64,000 nt of DNA from Euwallacea fornicatus (GCF_040115645.1 NW_027096103.1:42958-106957); one strand, 5' to 3'; counted from the first letter of the stretch, positions 1 to 14,267 are shown. Notes: generated by a model from the letters alone, not told the origin. Translations and numbers: made by a program.

Positions 1-163
1 GCAAACGCTACAACCAATTTTGTTCAAATCGTCTCCTTTTGGCAAAATAAGCATAATAAGGCCTTAAACGGCAAATCGTCAATTTGGCTCTAATAGAAGC
101 GGCACTTTTTGGCCAAATCTTATGATTTGGCGATATCTCGCAAACGCTACAACCAATTTTGTT

Positions 164-302
164 CAAATCGTCTCCCTTTGGCAAAATAAGCATAATAAGG
201 CCTTAAACGGCAAATCGTCAATTTGGCTCAAATAGAAGCGGCACTTTTTGGCCAAATTGTACAATTTGGCGATATCTCGCAAACGCTACAACCAATTTTG
301 TT
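164..302. repeat. Representative satellite monomer with three internal subrepeats
   Basis: This 139-bp unit divides into three segments that each begin with CAAATCGT or a one-base variant: 164-210 (47 bp), 211-252 (42 bp) and 253-302 (50 bp). After the CAAATCGT start each segment continues within a few bases to a TTTGGC core (CTCCTTTTGGC, CAATTTGGC, ACAATTTGGC in the usual forms). The segment tails have diverged. This suggests the monomer grew by triplication of an ancestral unit of about 46 bp; that history is an inference, while the spacing and the shared cores are read directly. Confidence 0.8.
251..270. repeat. Perfect 20-bp palindrome at the monomer hinge (example)
   Basis: The sequence GCCAAATTGTACAATTTGGC is its own reverse complement. 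The same site in other monomers has the same arms but different centres. The CTTAAG form, for example at 22876-22895, is again a perfect 20-bp palindrome, while CTTATG, CGAACA and CTTACG forms are imperfect. This is the most variable point of an otherwise conserved monomer, and it is also where the 107-bp segment of the long monomers lies. Confidence 0.9.
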
Positions 303-1953
303 CAAATCGTCTCCCTTTGGCAAAATAAGCATAATAAGGCCTTAAACGGCAAATCGTCAATTTGGCTCAAATAGAAGCGGAACTTTTTGGCCAAATTGTA
401 CAATTTGGCGATATCTCGCAAACGCTACAACCAATTTTGTTCAAATCGTCTCCTTTTGGCAAAATAAGCATAATAAGGCCTTAAACGGCAAATCGTCAAT
501 TTGGCTCTAATAGAAGCGGCACTTTTTGGCCAAATCTTATGATTTGGCGATATCTCGCAAACGCTACAACCAATTTTGTTCAAATCGTCTCCTTTTGGCA
601 AAATAAGCATAATAAGGCCTTAAACGGCAAATCGTCAATTTGGCTCTACTAGAAGCGGCACTTTTTGGCCAAATCGTACAATTTGGCGATATCTCGCAAA
701 CGCTACAAGCAATTTTGTTCAAATCGTCTCCTTTTGGCAAAATAAGCATAATAAGGCCTTAAACGGCAAATCGTCAATTTGGCTCTAATAGAAGCGGCAC
801 TTTTTGGCCAAATCGTACAATTTGGCGATATCTCGCAAACGCTACAACCAATTTTGTTCAAATCGTCTCCCTTTGGCAAAATAAGCATAATAAGGCCTTA
901 AACGGCAAATCGTCAATTTGGCTCAAATAGAAGCGGCACTTTTTGGCCAAATTGTACAATTTGGCGATATCTCGCAAACGCTACAACCAATTTTGTTCAA
1001 ATCGTCTCCCTTTGGCAAAATAAGCATAATAAGGCCTTAAACGGCAAATCGTCAATTTGGCTCAAATAGAAGCGGCACTTTTTGGCCAAATCTTATGATT
1101 TGGCGATATCTCGCAAACGCTACAACCAATTTTGTTCAAATCGTCTCCTTTTGGCAAAATAAGCATAATAAGGCCTTAAACGGCAAATCGTCAATTTGGC
1201 TCTAATAGAAGCGGCACTTTTTGGCCAAATCGTACAATTTGGCGATATCTCGCAAACGCTACAACCAATTTTGTTCAAATCGTCTCCTTTTGGCAAAATA
1301 AGCATAATAAGGCCTTAAACGGCAAATCGTCAATTTGGCTCTACTAGAAGCGGCACTTTTTGGCCAAATCTTATGATTTGGCGATATCTCGCAAACGGTA
1401 CAACCAATTTTGTTCAAATCGTCTCCTTTTGGCAAAATAAGCATAATAAGGCCTTAAACGGCAAATCATCAATTTGGCTCTAATAGAAGCGGCACTTTTT
1501 GGCCAAATCGTACAATTTGGCGATATCTCGCAAACGCTACAACCAATTTTGTTCAAATCGTCTCCTTTTGGCAAAATAAGCATAATAAGGCCTTAAACGG
1601 CAAATCGTCAATTTGGCTCTACTAGAAGCGGCACTTTTTGGCCAAATCTTATGATTTGGCGATATCTCGCAAACGCTACAACCAATTTTGTTCAAATCGT
1701 CTCCTTTTGGCAAAATAAGCATAATAAGGCCTTAAACGGCAAATCGTCAATTTGGCTCTACTAGAAGCGGCACTTTTTGGCCAAATCTTATGATTTGGCG
1801 ATATCTCGCAAACGCTACAACCAATTTTGTTCAAATCGTCTCCTTTTGGCAAAATAAGCATAATAAGGCCTTAAACGGCAAATCGTCAATTTGGCTCTAA
1901 TAGAAGCGGCACTTTTTGGCCAAATCTTACGATTTGGCGATATCTCGCAAACG

Positions 1954-4900
1954 CTACAACCAATTTTGTTCAAATCGTCTCCTTTTGGCAAAATAAGCAT
2001 AATAAGGCCTTAAACGGCAAATCGTCAATTTGGCTCTACTAGAAGCGGCACTTTTTGGCCAAATCGTACAATTTGGCGATATCTCGCAAACGCTACAACC
2101 AATTTTGTTCAAATCGTCTCCTTTTGGCAAAATAAGCATAATAAGGCCTTAAACGGCAAATCGTCAATTTGGCTCTAATAGAAGCGGCACTTTTTGGCCA
2201 AATCTTATGATTTGGCGATATCTCGCAAACGCTACAAGCAATTTTGTTCAAATCGTCTCCTTTTGGCAAAATAAGCATAATAAGGCCTTAAACGGCAAAT
2301 CGTCAATTTGGCTCTACTAGAAGCGGCACTTTTTGGCCAAATCTTATGATTTGGCGATATCTCGCAAACGCTACAACCAATTTTGTTCAAATCGTCTCCT
2401 TTTGGCAAAATAAGCATAATAAGGCCTTAAACGGCAAATCGTCAATTTGGCTCTAATAGAAGCGGCACTTTTTGGCCAAATCGTACAATTTGGCGATATC
2501 TCGCAAACGCTACAACCAATTTTGTTCAAATCGTCTCCTTTTGGCAAAATAAGCATAATAAGGCCTTAAACGGCAAATCGTCAATTTGGCTCTACTAGAA
2601 GCGGCACTTTTTGGCCAAATCTTATGATTTGGCGATATCTCGCAAACGGTACAACCAATTTTGTTCAAATCGTCTCCTTTTGGCAAAATAAGCATAATAA
2701 GGCCTTAAACGGCAAATCGTCAATTTGGCTCAAATAGAAGCGGCACTTTTTGGCCAAATCTTATGATTTGGCGATATCTCGCAAACGCTACAACCAATTT
2801 TGTTCAAATCGTCTCCTTTTGGCAAAATAAGCATAATAAGGCCTTAAACGGCAAATCGTCAATTTGGCTCTAATAGAAGCGGCACTTTTTGGCCAAATCG
2901 TACAATTTGGCGATATCTCGCAAACGCTACAACCAATTTTGTTCAAATCGTCTCCTTTTGGCAAAATAAGCATAATAAGGCCTTAAACGGCAAATCGTCA
3001 ATTTGGCTCTACTAGAAGCGGCACTTTTTGGCCAAATCTTATGATTTGGCGATATCTCGCAAACGGTACAACCAATTTTGTTCAAATCGTCTCCTTTTGG
3101 CAAAATAAGCATAATAAGGCCTTAAACGGCAAATCATCAATTTGGCTCTAATAGAAGCGGCACTTTTTGGCCAAATCGTACAATTTGGCGATATCTCGCA
3201 AACGCTACAACCAATTTTGTTCAAATCGTCTCCTTTTGGCAAAATAAGCATAATAAGGCCTTAAACGGCAAATCGTCAATTTGGCTCTACTAGAAGCGGC
3301 ACTTTTTGGCCAAATCTTATGATTTGGCGATATCTCGCAAACGCTACAAGCAATTTTGTTCAAATCGTCTCCTTTTGGCAAAATAAGCATAATAAGGCCT
3401 TAAACGGCAAATCGTCAATTTGGCTCTACTAGAAGCGGCACTTTTTGGCCAAATCTTATGATTTGGCGATATCTCGCAAACGCTACAACCAATTTTGTTC
3501 AAATCGTCTCCTTTTGGCAAAATAAGCATAATAAGGCCTTAAACGGCAAATCGTCAATTTGGCTCTAATAGAAGCGGCACTTTTTGGCCAAATCTTACGA
3601 TTTGGCGATATCTCGCAAACGCTACAACCAATTTTGTTCAAATCGTCTCCTTTTGGCAAAATAAGCATAATAAGGCCTTAAACGGCAAATCGTCAATTTG
3701 GCTCTACTAGAAGCGGCACTTTTTGGCCAAATCGTACAATTTGGCGATATCTCGCAAACGCTACAACCAATTTTGTTCAAATCGTCTCCTTTTGGCAAAA
3801 TAAGCATAATAAGGCCTTAAACGGCAAATCGTCAATTTGGCTCTAATAGAAGCGGCACTTTTTGGCCAAATCTTATGATTTGGCGATATCTCGCAAACGC
3901 TACAAGCAATTTTGTTCAAATCGTCTCCTTTTGGCAAAATAAGCATAATAAGGCCTTAAACGGCAAATCGTCAATTTGGCTCTACTAGAAGCGGCACTTT
4001 TTGGCCAAATCTTATGATTTGGCGATATCTCGCAAACGCTACAACCAATTTTGTTCAAATCGTCTCCTTTTGGCAAAATAAGCATAATAAGGCCTTAAAC
4101 GGCAAATCGTCAATTTGGCTCTAATAGAAGCGGCACTTTTTGGCCAAATCTTATGATTTAGCGATATCTCGCAAACGCTACAACCAATTTTGTTCAAATC
4201 GTCTCCTTTTGGCAAAATAAGCATAATAAGGCCTTAAACGGCAAATCGTCAATTTGGCTCAAATAGAAGCGACACTTTTTGGCCAAATCGTACAATTTGG
4301 CGATATCTCGCAAACGGTACAACCAATTTTGTTCAAATCGTCTCCTTTTGGCAAAATAAGCATAATAAGGCCTTAAACGGCAAATCGTCAATTTGGCTCT
4401 ACTAGAAGCGGCACTTTTTGGCCAAATCTTATGATTTGGCGATATCTCGCAAACGCTACAACCAATTTTGTTCAAATCGTCTCCTTTTGGCAAAATAAGC
4501 TTAATAAGGCCTTAAACGGCAAATCGTCAATTTGGCTCTAATAGAAGCGGCACTTTTTGGCCAAATCTTACGATTTGGCGATATCTCGCAAACGCTACAA
4601 CCAATTTTGTTCAAATCGTCTCCTTTTGGCAAAATAAGCATAATAAGGCCTTAAACGGCAAATCGTCAATTTGGCTCTACTAGAAGCGGCACTTTTTGGC
4701 CAAATCGTACAATTTGGCGATATCTCGCAAACGCTACAACCAATTTTGTTCAAATCGTCTCCTTTTGGCAAAATAAGCATAATAAGGCCTTAAACGGCAA
4801 ATCGTCAATTTGGCTCTAATAGAAGCGGCACTTTTTGGCCAAATCTTATGATTTGGCGATATCTCGCAAACGCTACAAGCAATTTTGTTCAAATCGTCTC

Positions 4901-7900
4901 CTTTTGGCAAAATAAGCATAATAAGGCCTTAAACGGCAAATCGTCAATTTGGCTCTACTAGAAGCGGCACTTTTTTGCCAAATCTTATGATTTGGCGATA
5001 TCTCGCAAACGCTACAACCAATTTTGTTCAAATCGTCTCCTTTTGGCAAAATAAGCATAATAAGGCCTTAAACGGCAAATCGTCAATTTGGCTCTAATAG
5101 AAGCGGCACTTTTTGGCCAAATCTTATGATTTAGCGATATCTCGCAAACGCTACAACCAATTTTGTTCAAATCGTCTCCTTTTGGCAAAATAAGCATAAT
5201 AAGGCCTTAAACGGCAAATCGTCAATTTGGCTCTACTAGAAGCGGCACTTTTTGGCCAAATCTTATGATTTGGCGATATCTCGCAAACGCTACAACCAAT
5301 TTTGTTCAAATCGTCTCCTTTTGGCAAAATAAGCATAATAAGGCCTTAAACGGCAAATCGTCAATTTGGCTCTACTAGAAGCGGCACTTTTTGGCCAAAT
5401 CGTACAATTTGGCGATATCTCGCAAACGCTACAACCAATTTTGTTCAAATCGTCTCCTTTTGGCAAAATAAGCATAATAAGGCCTTAAACGGCAAATCGT
5501 CAATTTGGCTCTACTAGAAGCGGCACTTTTTGGCCAAATCGTACAATTTGGCGATATCTCGCAAACGCTACAACCAATTTTGTTCAAATCGTCTCCTTTT
5601 GGCAAAATAAGCATAATAAGGCCTTAAACGGCAAATCGTCAATTTGGCTCTAATAGAAGCGGCACTTTTTGGCCAAATCTTATGATTTGGCGATATCTCG
5701 CAAACGCTACAAGCAATTTTGTTCAAATCGTCTCCTTTTGGCAAAATAAGCATAATAAGGCCTTAAACGGCAAATCGTCAATTTGGCTCTACTAGAAGCG
5801 GCACTTTTTGGCCAAATCTTATGATTTGGCGATATCTCGCAAACGCTACAACCAATTTTGTTCAAATCGTCTCCTTTTGGCAAAATAAGCATAATAAGGC
5901 CTTAAACGGCAAATCGTCAATTTGGCTCTAATAGAAGCGGCACTTTTTGGCCAAATCGTACAATTTGGCGATATCTCGCAAACGCTACAACCAATTTTGT
6001 TCAAATCGTCTCCTTTTGGCAAAATAAGCATAATAAGGCCTTAAACGGCAAATCGTCAATTTGGCTCTACTAGAAGCGGCACTTTTTGGCCAAATCTTAT
6101 GATTTGGCGATATCTCGCAAACGGTACAACCAATTTTGTTCAAATCGTCTCCTTTTGGCAAAATAAGCATAATAAGGCCTTAAACGGCAAATCGTCAATT
6201 TGGCTCAAATAGAAGCGGCACTTTTTGGCCAAATCTTATGATTTGGCGATATCTCGCAAACGCTACAACCAATTTTGTTCAAATCGTCTCCTTTTGGCAA
6301 AATAAGCATAATAAGGCCTTAAACGGCAAATCGTCAATTTGGCTCTAATAGAAGCGGCACTTTTTGGCCAAATCGTACAATTTGGCGATATCTCGCAAAC
6401 GCTACAACCAATTTTGTTCAAATCGTCTCCTTTTGGCAAAATAAGCATAATAAGGCCTTAAACGGCAAATCGTCAATTTGGCTCTACTAGAAGCGGCACT
6501 TTTTGGCCAAATCTTATGATTTGGCGATATCTCGCAAACGGTACAACCAATTTTGTTCAAATCGTCTCCTTTTGGCAAAATAAGCATAATAAGGCCTTAA
6601 ACGGCAAATCATCAATTTGGCTCTAATAGAAGCGGCACTTTTTGGCCAAATCGTACAATTTGGCGATATCTCGCAAACGCTACAACCAATTTTGTTCAAA
6701 TCGTCTCCTTTTGGCAAAATAAGCATAATAAGGCCTTAAACGGCAAATCGTCAATTTGGCTCTACTAGAAGCGGCACTTTTTGGCCAAATCTTATGATTT
6801 GGCGATATCTCGCAAACGCTACAAGCAATTTTGTTCAAATCGTCTCCTTTTGGCAAAATAAGCATAATAAGGCCTTAAACGGCAAATCGTCAATTTGGCT
6901 CTACTAGAAGCGGCACTTTTTGGCCAAATCTTATGATTTGGCGATATCTCGCAAACGCTACAACCAATTTTGTTCAAATCGTCTCCTTTTGGCAAAATAA
7001 GCATAATAAGGCCTTAAACGGCAAATCGTCAATTTGGCTCTAATAGAAGCGGCACTTTTTGGCCAAATCTTACGATTTGGCGATATCTCGCAAACGCTAC
7101 AACCAATTTTGTTCAAATCGTCTCCTTTTGGCAAAATAAGCATAATAAGGCCTTAAACGGCAAATCGTCAATTTGGCTCTACTAGAAGCGGCACTTTTTG
7201 GCCAAATCGTACAATTTGGCGATATCTCGCAAACGCTACAACCAATTTTGTTCAAATCGTCTCCTTTTGGCAAAATAAGCATAATAAGGCCTTAAACGGC
7301 AAATCGTCAATTTGGCTCTAATAGAAGCGGCACTTTTTGGCCAAATCTTATGATTTGGCGATATCTCGCAAACGCTACAAGCAATTTTGTTCAAATCGTC
7401 TCCTTTTGGCAAAATAAGCATAATAAAGCCTTAAACGGCAAATCGTCAATTTGGCTCTACTAGAAGCGGCACTTTTTGGCCAAATCTTATGATTTGGCGA
7501 TATCTCGCAAACGCTACAACCAATTTTGTTCAAATCGTCTCCTTTTGGCAAAATAAGCATAATAAGGCCTTAAACGGCAAATCGTCAATTTGGCTCTAAT
7601 AGAAGCGGCACTTTTTGGCCAAATCTTATGATTTAGCGATATCTCGCAAACGCTACAACCAATTTTGTTCAAATCGTCTCCTTTTGGCAAAATAAGCATA
7701 ATAAGGCCTTAAACGGCAAATCGTCAATTTGGCTCAAATAGAAGCGACACTTTTTGGCCAAATCGTACAATTTGGCGATATCTCGCAAACGGTACAACCA
7801 ATTTTGTTCAAATCGTCTCCTTTTGGCAAAATAAGCATAATAAGGCCTTAAACGGCAAATCGTCAATTTGGCTCTACTAGAAGCGGCACTTTTTGGCCAA

Positions 7901-8764
7901 ATCTTATGATTTGGCGATATCTCGCAAACGCTACAACCAATTTTGTTCAAATCGTCTCCTTTTGGCAAAATAAGCTTAATAAGGCCTTAAACGGCAAATC
8001 GTCAATTTGGCTCTAATAGAAGCGGCACTTTTTGGCCAAATCTTACGATTTGGCGATATCTCGCAAACGCTACAACCAATTTTGTTCAAATCGTCTCCTT
8101 TTGGCAAAATAAGCATAATAAGGCCTTAAACGGCAAATCGTCAATTTGGCTCTACTAGAAGCGGCACTTTTTGGCCAAATCGTACAATTTGGCGATATCT
8201 CGCAAACGCTACAACCAATTTTGTTCAAATCGTCTCCTTTTGGCAAAATAAGCATAATAAGGCCTTAAACGGCAAATCGTCAATTTGGCTCTAATAGAAG
8301 CGGCACTTTTTGGCCAAATCTTATGATTTGGCGATATCTCGCAAACGCTACAAGCAATTTTGTTCAAATCGTCTCCTTTTGGCAAAATAAGCATAATAAG
8401 GCCTTAAACGGCAAATCGTCAATTTGGCTCTACTAGAAGCGGCACTTTTTGGCCAAATCTTATGATTTGGCGATATCTCGCAAACGCTACAACCAATTTT
8501 GTTCAAATCGTCTCCTTTTGGCAAAATAAGCATAATAAGGCCTTAAACGGCAAATCGTCAATTTGGCTCTAATAGAAGCGGCACTTTTTGGCCAAATCTT
8601 ATGATTTAGCGATATCTCGCAAACGCTACAACCAATTTTGTTCAAATCGTCTCCTTTTGGCAAAATAAGCATAATAAGGCCTTAAACGGCAAATCGTCAA
8701 TTTGGCTCTACTAGAAGCGGCACTTTTTGGCCAAATCTTATGATTTGGCGATATCTCGCAAACG
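1954..8764. repeat. Tandem higher-order duplication of 25 monomers
   Basis: Monomer barcodes from about 1954 to 5289 recur in the same order 3475 bp (25 x 139) downstream, at about 5429 to 8764. Matching rare markers include the GTACAACC monomers, the ATCATCAATT monomer (near 3136 and 6611) and the AGCTTAATAAG monomer (4498 and 7973). A few later point changes separate the copies, such as AAGCC for AGGCC near 7427 and TTTTTTGCC near 4973. The edges are set by where barcodes stop matching, so they are accurate to about one monomer. Confidence 0.85.
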
Positions 8765-10887
8765 CTACAACCAATTTTGTTCAAATCGTCTCCTTTTGGC
8801 AAAATAAGCATAATAAGGCCTTAAACGGCAAATCGTCAATTTGGCTCTAATAGAAGCGGCACTTTTTGGCCAAATCGTACAATTTGGCGATATCTCGCAA
8901 ACGCTACAACCAATTTTGTTCAAATCGTCTCCTTTTGGCAAAATAAGCATAATAAGGCCTTAAACGGCAAATCGTCAATTTGGCTCTACTAGAAGCGGCA
9001 CTTTTTGGCCAAATCTTATGATTTGGCGATATCTCGCAAACGGTACAACCAATTTTGTTCAAATCGTCTCCTTTTGGCAAAATAAGCATAATAAGGCCTT
9101 AAACGGCAAATCGTCAATTTGGCTCAAATAGAAGCGGCACTTTTTGGCCAAATCTTATGATTTGGCGATATCTCGCAAACGCTACAACCAATTTTGTTCA
9201 AATCGTCTCCTTTTGGCAAAATAAGCATAATAAGGCCTTAAACGGCAAATCGTCAATTTGGCTCTAATAGAAGCGGCACTTTTTGGCCAAATCGTACAAT
9301 TTGGCGATATCTCGCAAACGCTACAACCAATTTTGTTCAAATCGTCTCCTTTTGGCAAAATAAGCATAATAAGGCCTTAAACGGCAAATCGTCAATTTGG
9401 CTCTACTAGAAGCGGCACTTTTTGGCCAAATCTTATGATTTGGCGATATCTCGCAAACGGTACAACCAATTTTGTTCAAATCGTCTCCTTTTGGCAAAAT
9501 AAGCATAATAAGGCCTTAAACGGCAAATCATCAATTTGGCTCTAATAGAAGCGGCACTTTTTGGCCAAATCGTACAATTTGGCGATATCTCGCAAACGCT
9601 ACAACCAATTTTGTTCAAATCGTCTCCTTTTGGCAAAATAAGCATAATAAGGCCTTAAACGGCAAATCGTCAATTTGGCTCTACTAGAAGCGGCACTTTT
9701 TGGCCAAATCTTATGATTTGGCGATATCTCGCAAACGCTACAAGCAATTTTGTTCAAATCGTCTCCTTTTGGCAAAATAAGCATAATAAGGCCTTAAACG
9801 GCAAATCGTCAATTTGGCTCTACTAGAAGCGGCACTTTTTGGCCAAATCTTATGATTTGGCGATATCTCGCAAACGCTACAACCAATTTTGTTCAAATCG
9901 TCTCCTTTTGGCAAAATAAGCATAATAAGGCCTTAAACGGCAAATCGTCAATTTGGCTCTAATAGAAGCGGCACTTTTTGGCCAAATCTTACGATTTGGC
10001 GATATCTCGCAAACGCTACAACCAATTTTGTTCAAATCGTCTCCTTTTGGCAAAATAAGCATAATAAGGCCTTAAACGGCAAATCGTCAATTTGGCTCTA
10101 CTAGAAGCGGCACTTTTTGGCCAAATCGTACAATTTGGCGATATCTCGCAAACGCTACAACCAATTTTGTTCAAATCGTCTCCTTTTGGCAAAATAAGCA
10201 TAATAAGGCCTTAAACGGCAAATCGTCAATTTGGCTCTAATAGAAGCGGCACTTTTTGGCCAAATCTTATGATTTGGCGATATCTCGCAAACGCTACAAG
10301 CAATTTTGTTCAAATCGTCTCCTTTTGGCAAAATAAGCATAATAAGGCCTTAAACGGCAAATCGTCAATTTGGCTCTACTAGAAGCGGCACTTTTTGGCC
10401 AAATCTTATGATTTGGCGATATCTCGCAAACGCTACAACCAATTTTGTTCAAATCGTCTCCTTTTGGCAAAATAAGCATAATAAGGCCTTAAACGGCAAA
10501 TCGTCAATTTGGCTCTAATAGAAGCGGCACTTTTTGGCCAAATCTTATGATTTAGCGATATCTCGCAAACGCTACAACCAATTTTGTTCAAATCGTCTCC
10601 TTTTGGCAAAATAAGCATAATAAGGCCTTAAACGGCAAATCGTCAATTTGGCTCAAATAGAAGCGACACTTTTTGGCCAAATCGTACAATTTGGCGATAT
10701 CTCGCAAACGGTACAACCAATTTTGTTCAAATCGTCTCCTTTTGGCAAAATAAGCATAATAAGGCCTTAAACGGCAAATCGTCAATTTGGCTCTACTAGA
10801 AGCGGCACTTTTTGGCCAAATCTTATGATTTGGCGATATCTCGCAAACGCTACAACCAATTTTGTTCAAATCGTCTCCTTTTGGCAA
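5846..10887. repeat. Higher-order duplication of 21 monomers
   Basis: The monomer order from about 5846 to 7968 recurs 2919 bp (21 x 139) downstream at about 8765 to 10887, including the AGCTTAATAAG marker at 7973 and 10892. The first copy lies inside the second half of the 25-monomer duplication, so the two events are nested. Different block sizes built from the same monomers are what repeated unequal exchange would leave. Confidence 0.82.
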
Positions 10888-11127
10888 AATAAGCTTAATA
10901 AGGCCTTAAACGGCAAATCGTCAATTTGGCTCTAATAGAAGCGGCACTTTTTGGCCAAATCGTACAATTTGGCGATATCTCGCAAACGCTACAACCAATT
11001 TTGTTCAAATCGTCTCCTTTTGGCAAAATAAGCATAATAAGGCCTTAAACGGCAAATCGTCAATTTGGCTCTAATAGAAGCGGCACTTTTTGGCCAAATC
11101 TTATGATTTGGCGATATCTCGCAAACG

Positions 11128-14093
11128 CTACAACCAATTTTGTTCAAATCGTCTCCTTTTGGCAAAATAAGCATAATAAGGCCTTAAACGGCAAATCGTC
11201 AATTTGGCTCTAATAGAAGCGGCACTTTTTGGCCAAATCTTATGATTTGGCGATATCTCGCAAACGCTACAAGCAATTTTGTTCAAATCGTCTCCTTTTG
11301 GCAAAATAAGCATAATAAGGCCTTAAACGGCAAATCGTCAATTTGGCTCTAATAGAAGCGGCACTTTTTGGCCAAATCTTATGATTTGGCGATATCTCGC
11401 AAACGCTACAACCAATTTTGTTCAAATCGTCTCCTTTTGGCAAAATAAGCATAATAAGGCCTTAAACGGCAAATCATCAATTTGGCTCTAATAGAAGCGG
11501 CACTTTTTGGCCAAATCGAACAATTTGGCGATATCTCGCAAACGCTACAACCAATTTTGTTCAAATCGTCTCCTTTTGGCAAAATAAGCATAATAAGGCC
11601 TTAAACGGCAAATCGTCAATTTGGCTCTACTAGAAGCGGCACTTTTTGGCCAAATCGTACAATTTGGCGATATCTCGCAAACGCTACAACCAATTTTGTT
11701 CAAATCGTCTCCTTTTGGCAAAATAAGCATAATAAGGCCTTAAACGGCAAATCGTCAATTTGGCTCTACTAGAAGCGGCACTTTTTGGCCAAATCTTATG
11801 ATTTGGCGATATCTCGCAAACGCTACAACCAATTTTGTTCAAATCGTCTCCTTTTGGCAAAATAAGCATAATAAGGCCTTAAACGGCAAATCGTCAATTT
11901 GGCTCAAATAGAAGCGGCACTTTTTGGCCAAATCGTACAATTTGGCGATATCTCGCAAACGCTACAACCAATTTTGTTCAAATCGTCTCCTTTTGGCAAA
12001 ATAAGCATAATAAGGCCTTAAACGGCAAATCGTCAATTTGGCTCTAATAGAAGCGGCACTTTTTGGCCAAATCTTATGATTTGGCGATATCTCGCAAACG
12101 CTGCAACCAATTTTGTTCAAATCGTCTCCTTTTGGCAAAATAAGCATAATAAGGCCTTAAACGGCAAATCGTCAATTTGGCTCTACTAGAAGCGGCACTT
12201 TTTGGCCAAATCTTATGATTTGGCGATATCTCGCAAACGCTACAACCAATTTTGTTCAAATCGTCTCCTTTTGGCAAAATAAGCATAATAAGGCCTTAAA
12301 CAGCAAATCGTCAATTTGGCTCTAATAGAAGCGGCACTTTTTGGCCAAATCGTACAATTTGGCGATATCTCGCAAACGCTACAACCAATTTTGTTCAAAT
12401 CGTCTCCTTTTGGCAAAATAAGCATAATAAGGCCTTAAACGGCAAATCGTCAATTTGGCTCAAATAGAAGGGGCACTTTTTGGCCAAATCGTACAATTTG
12501 GCGATATCTCGCAAACGCTACAACCAATTTTGTTCAAATCGTCTCCTTTTGGCAAAATAAGCATAATAAGGCCTTAAACGGCAAATCGTCAATTTGGCTC
12601 TACTAGAAGCGGCACTTTTTGCCCAAATCGTACAAATTGGCGATATCTCGCAAACGCTGCAACCAATTTTGTTCAAATCGTCTCCTTTTGGCAAAATAAG
12701 CATAATAAGGCCTTAAACGGCAAATCGTCAATTTGGCTCTAATAGAAGCGGCACTTTTTGGCCAAATCTTATGATTTGGCGATATCTCGCAAACGCTACA
12801 ACCAATTTTGTTCAAATCGTCTCCTTTTGGCAAAATAAGCATAATAAGGCCTTAAACGGCAAATCGTCAATTTGGCTCTAATAGAAGCGGCACTTTTTGG
12901 CCAAATCTTATGATTTGGCGATATCTCGCAAACGCTACAAGCAATTTTGTTCAAATCGTCTCCTTTTGGCAAAATAAGCATAATAAGGCCTTAAACGGCA
13001 AATCGTCAATTTGGCTCTAATAGAAGCGGCACTTTTTGGCCAAATCTTATGATTTGGCGATATCTCGCAAACGCTACAACCAATTTTGTTCAAATCGTCT
13101 CCTTTTGGCAAAATAAGCATAATAAGGCCTTAAACGGCAAATAATCAATTTGGCTCTAATAGAAGCGGCACTTTTTGGCCAAATCGAACAACTTGGCGAT
13201 ATCTCGCAAACGCTACAACCAATTTTGTTCAAATCGTCTCCTTTTGGCAAAATAAGCATAATAAGGCCTTAAACGGCAAATCGTCAATTTGGCTCTACTA
13301 GAAGCGGCTCTTTTTGGCCAAATCGTACAATTTGGCGATATCTCGCAAACGCTACAACCAATTTTGTTCAAATCGTCTCCTTTTGGCAAAATAAGCATAA
13401 TAAGGCCTTAAACGGCAAATCGTCAATTTGGCTCTACTAGAAGCGGCACTTTTTGGCCAAATCTTATGATTTGGCGATATCTCGCAAACGCTACAACCAA
13501 TTTTGTTCAAATCGTCTCCTTTTGGCAAAATAAGCATAATAAGGCCTTAAACGGCAAATCGTCAATTTGGCTCAAATAGAAGCGGCACTTTTTGGCCAAA
13601 TCGTACAATTTGGCGATATCTCGCAAACGCTACAACCAATTTTGTTCAAATCGTCTCCTTTTGGCAAAATAAGCATAATAAGGCCTTAAACGGCAAATCG
13701 TCAATTTGGCTCTAATAGAAGCGGCACTTTTTGGCCAAATCTTATGATTTGGCGATATCTCGCAAACGCTGCAACCAATTTTGTTCAAATCGTCTCCTTT
13801 TGGCAAAATAAGCATAATAAGGCCTTAAACGGCAAATCGTCAATTTGGCTCTACTAGAAGCGGCACTTTTTGGCCAAATCTTATGATTTGGCGATATCTC
13901 GCAAACGCTACAACCAATTTTGTTCAAATCGTCTCCTTTTGGCAAAATAAGCATAATAAGGCCTTAAACAGCAAATCGTCAATTTGGCTCTAATAGAAGC
14001 GGCACTTTTTGGCCAAATCGTACAATTTGGCGATATCTCGCAAACGCTACAACCAATTTTGTTCAAATCGTCTCCTTTTGGCAAAATAAGCAT
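11128..14093. repeat. Higher-order duplication of 12 monomers
   Basis: Barcodes from about 11128 to 12425 recur 1668 bp (12 x 139) later at about 12796 to 14093. Both copies carry the CTGCAACC monomer (near 12101 and 13769), the CTACAAGC monomer and the TTAAACAGC variant (near 12298 and 13966). A 12-monomer offset also links about 1120-1583 with 2788-3251, so this spacing arose more than once or is older than the larger blocks. Confidence 0.82.
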
Positions 14094-14160
14094 AATAAGG
14101 CCTTAAACGGCAAATCGTCAATTTGGCTCTAATAGAAGCGGCACTTTTTGGCCAAATCGT

Positions 14161-14267
14161 GTAAATCGTACGATTTCGTGCTATTTCCGTCATTCTTAAC
14201 AATACTGAGCTTAAAAATAGTCAAATCAGTGAAATCGGCGAGTTTCGTCGGAAATTGCCCGAAAACC
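14161..14267. repeat. Isolated 107-bp segment of a 246-bp monomer in domain A
   Basis: This is the only long monomer in the first 26 kb. The half-dyad GCCAAATCGT ends at 14160 and its reverse complement ACGATTTGGC starts at 14268, so the extra DNA sits exactly between the two dyad arms. It contains the 14-bp palindrome AAATCGTACGATTT. The segment and the monomer after it closely match the copies at 26361 and 30542, including the shared CGTTAATTTGG variant downstream. This points to exchange with domain B. Confidence 0.9.

Noticed and set aside
14221..14267. CENP-B-box-like motif in the 107-bp segment (TTTCGTCGGAAA...)
   Set aside because: The first half fits TTCGnnnnA, but the required CGGG is not at the right distance on either strand.
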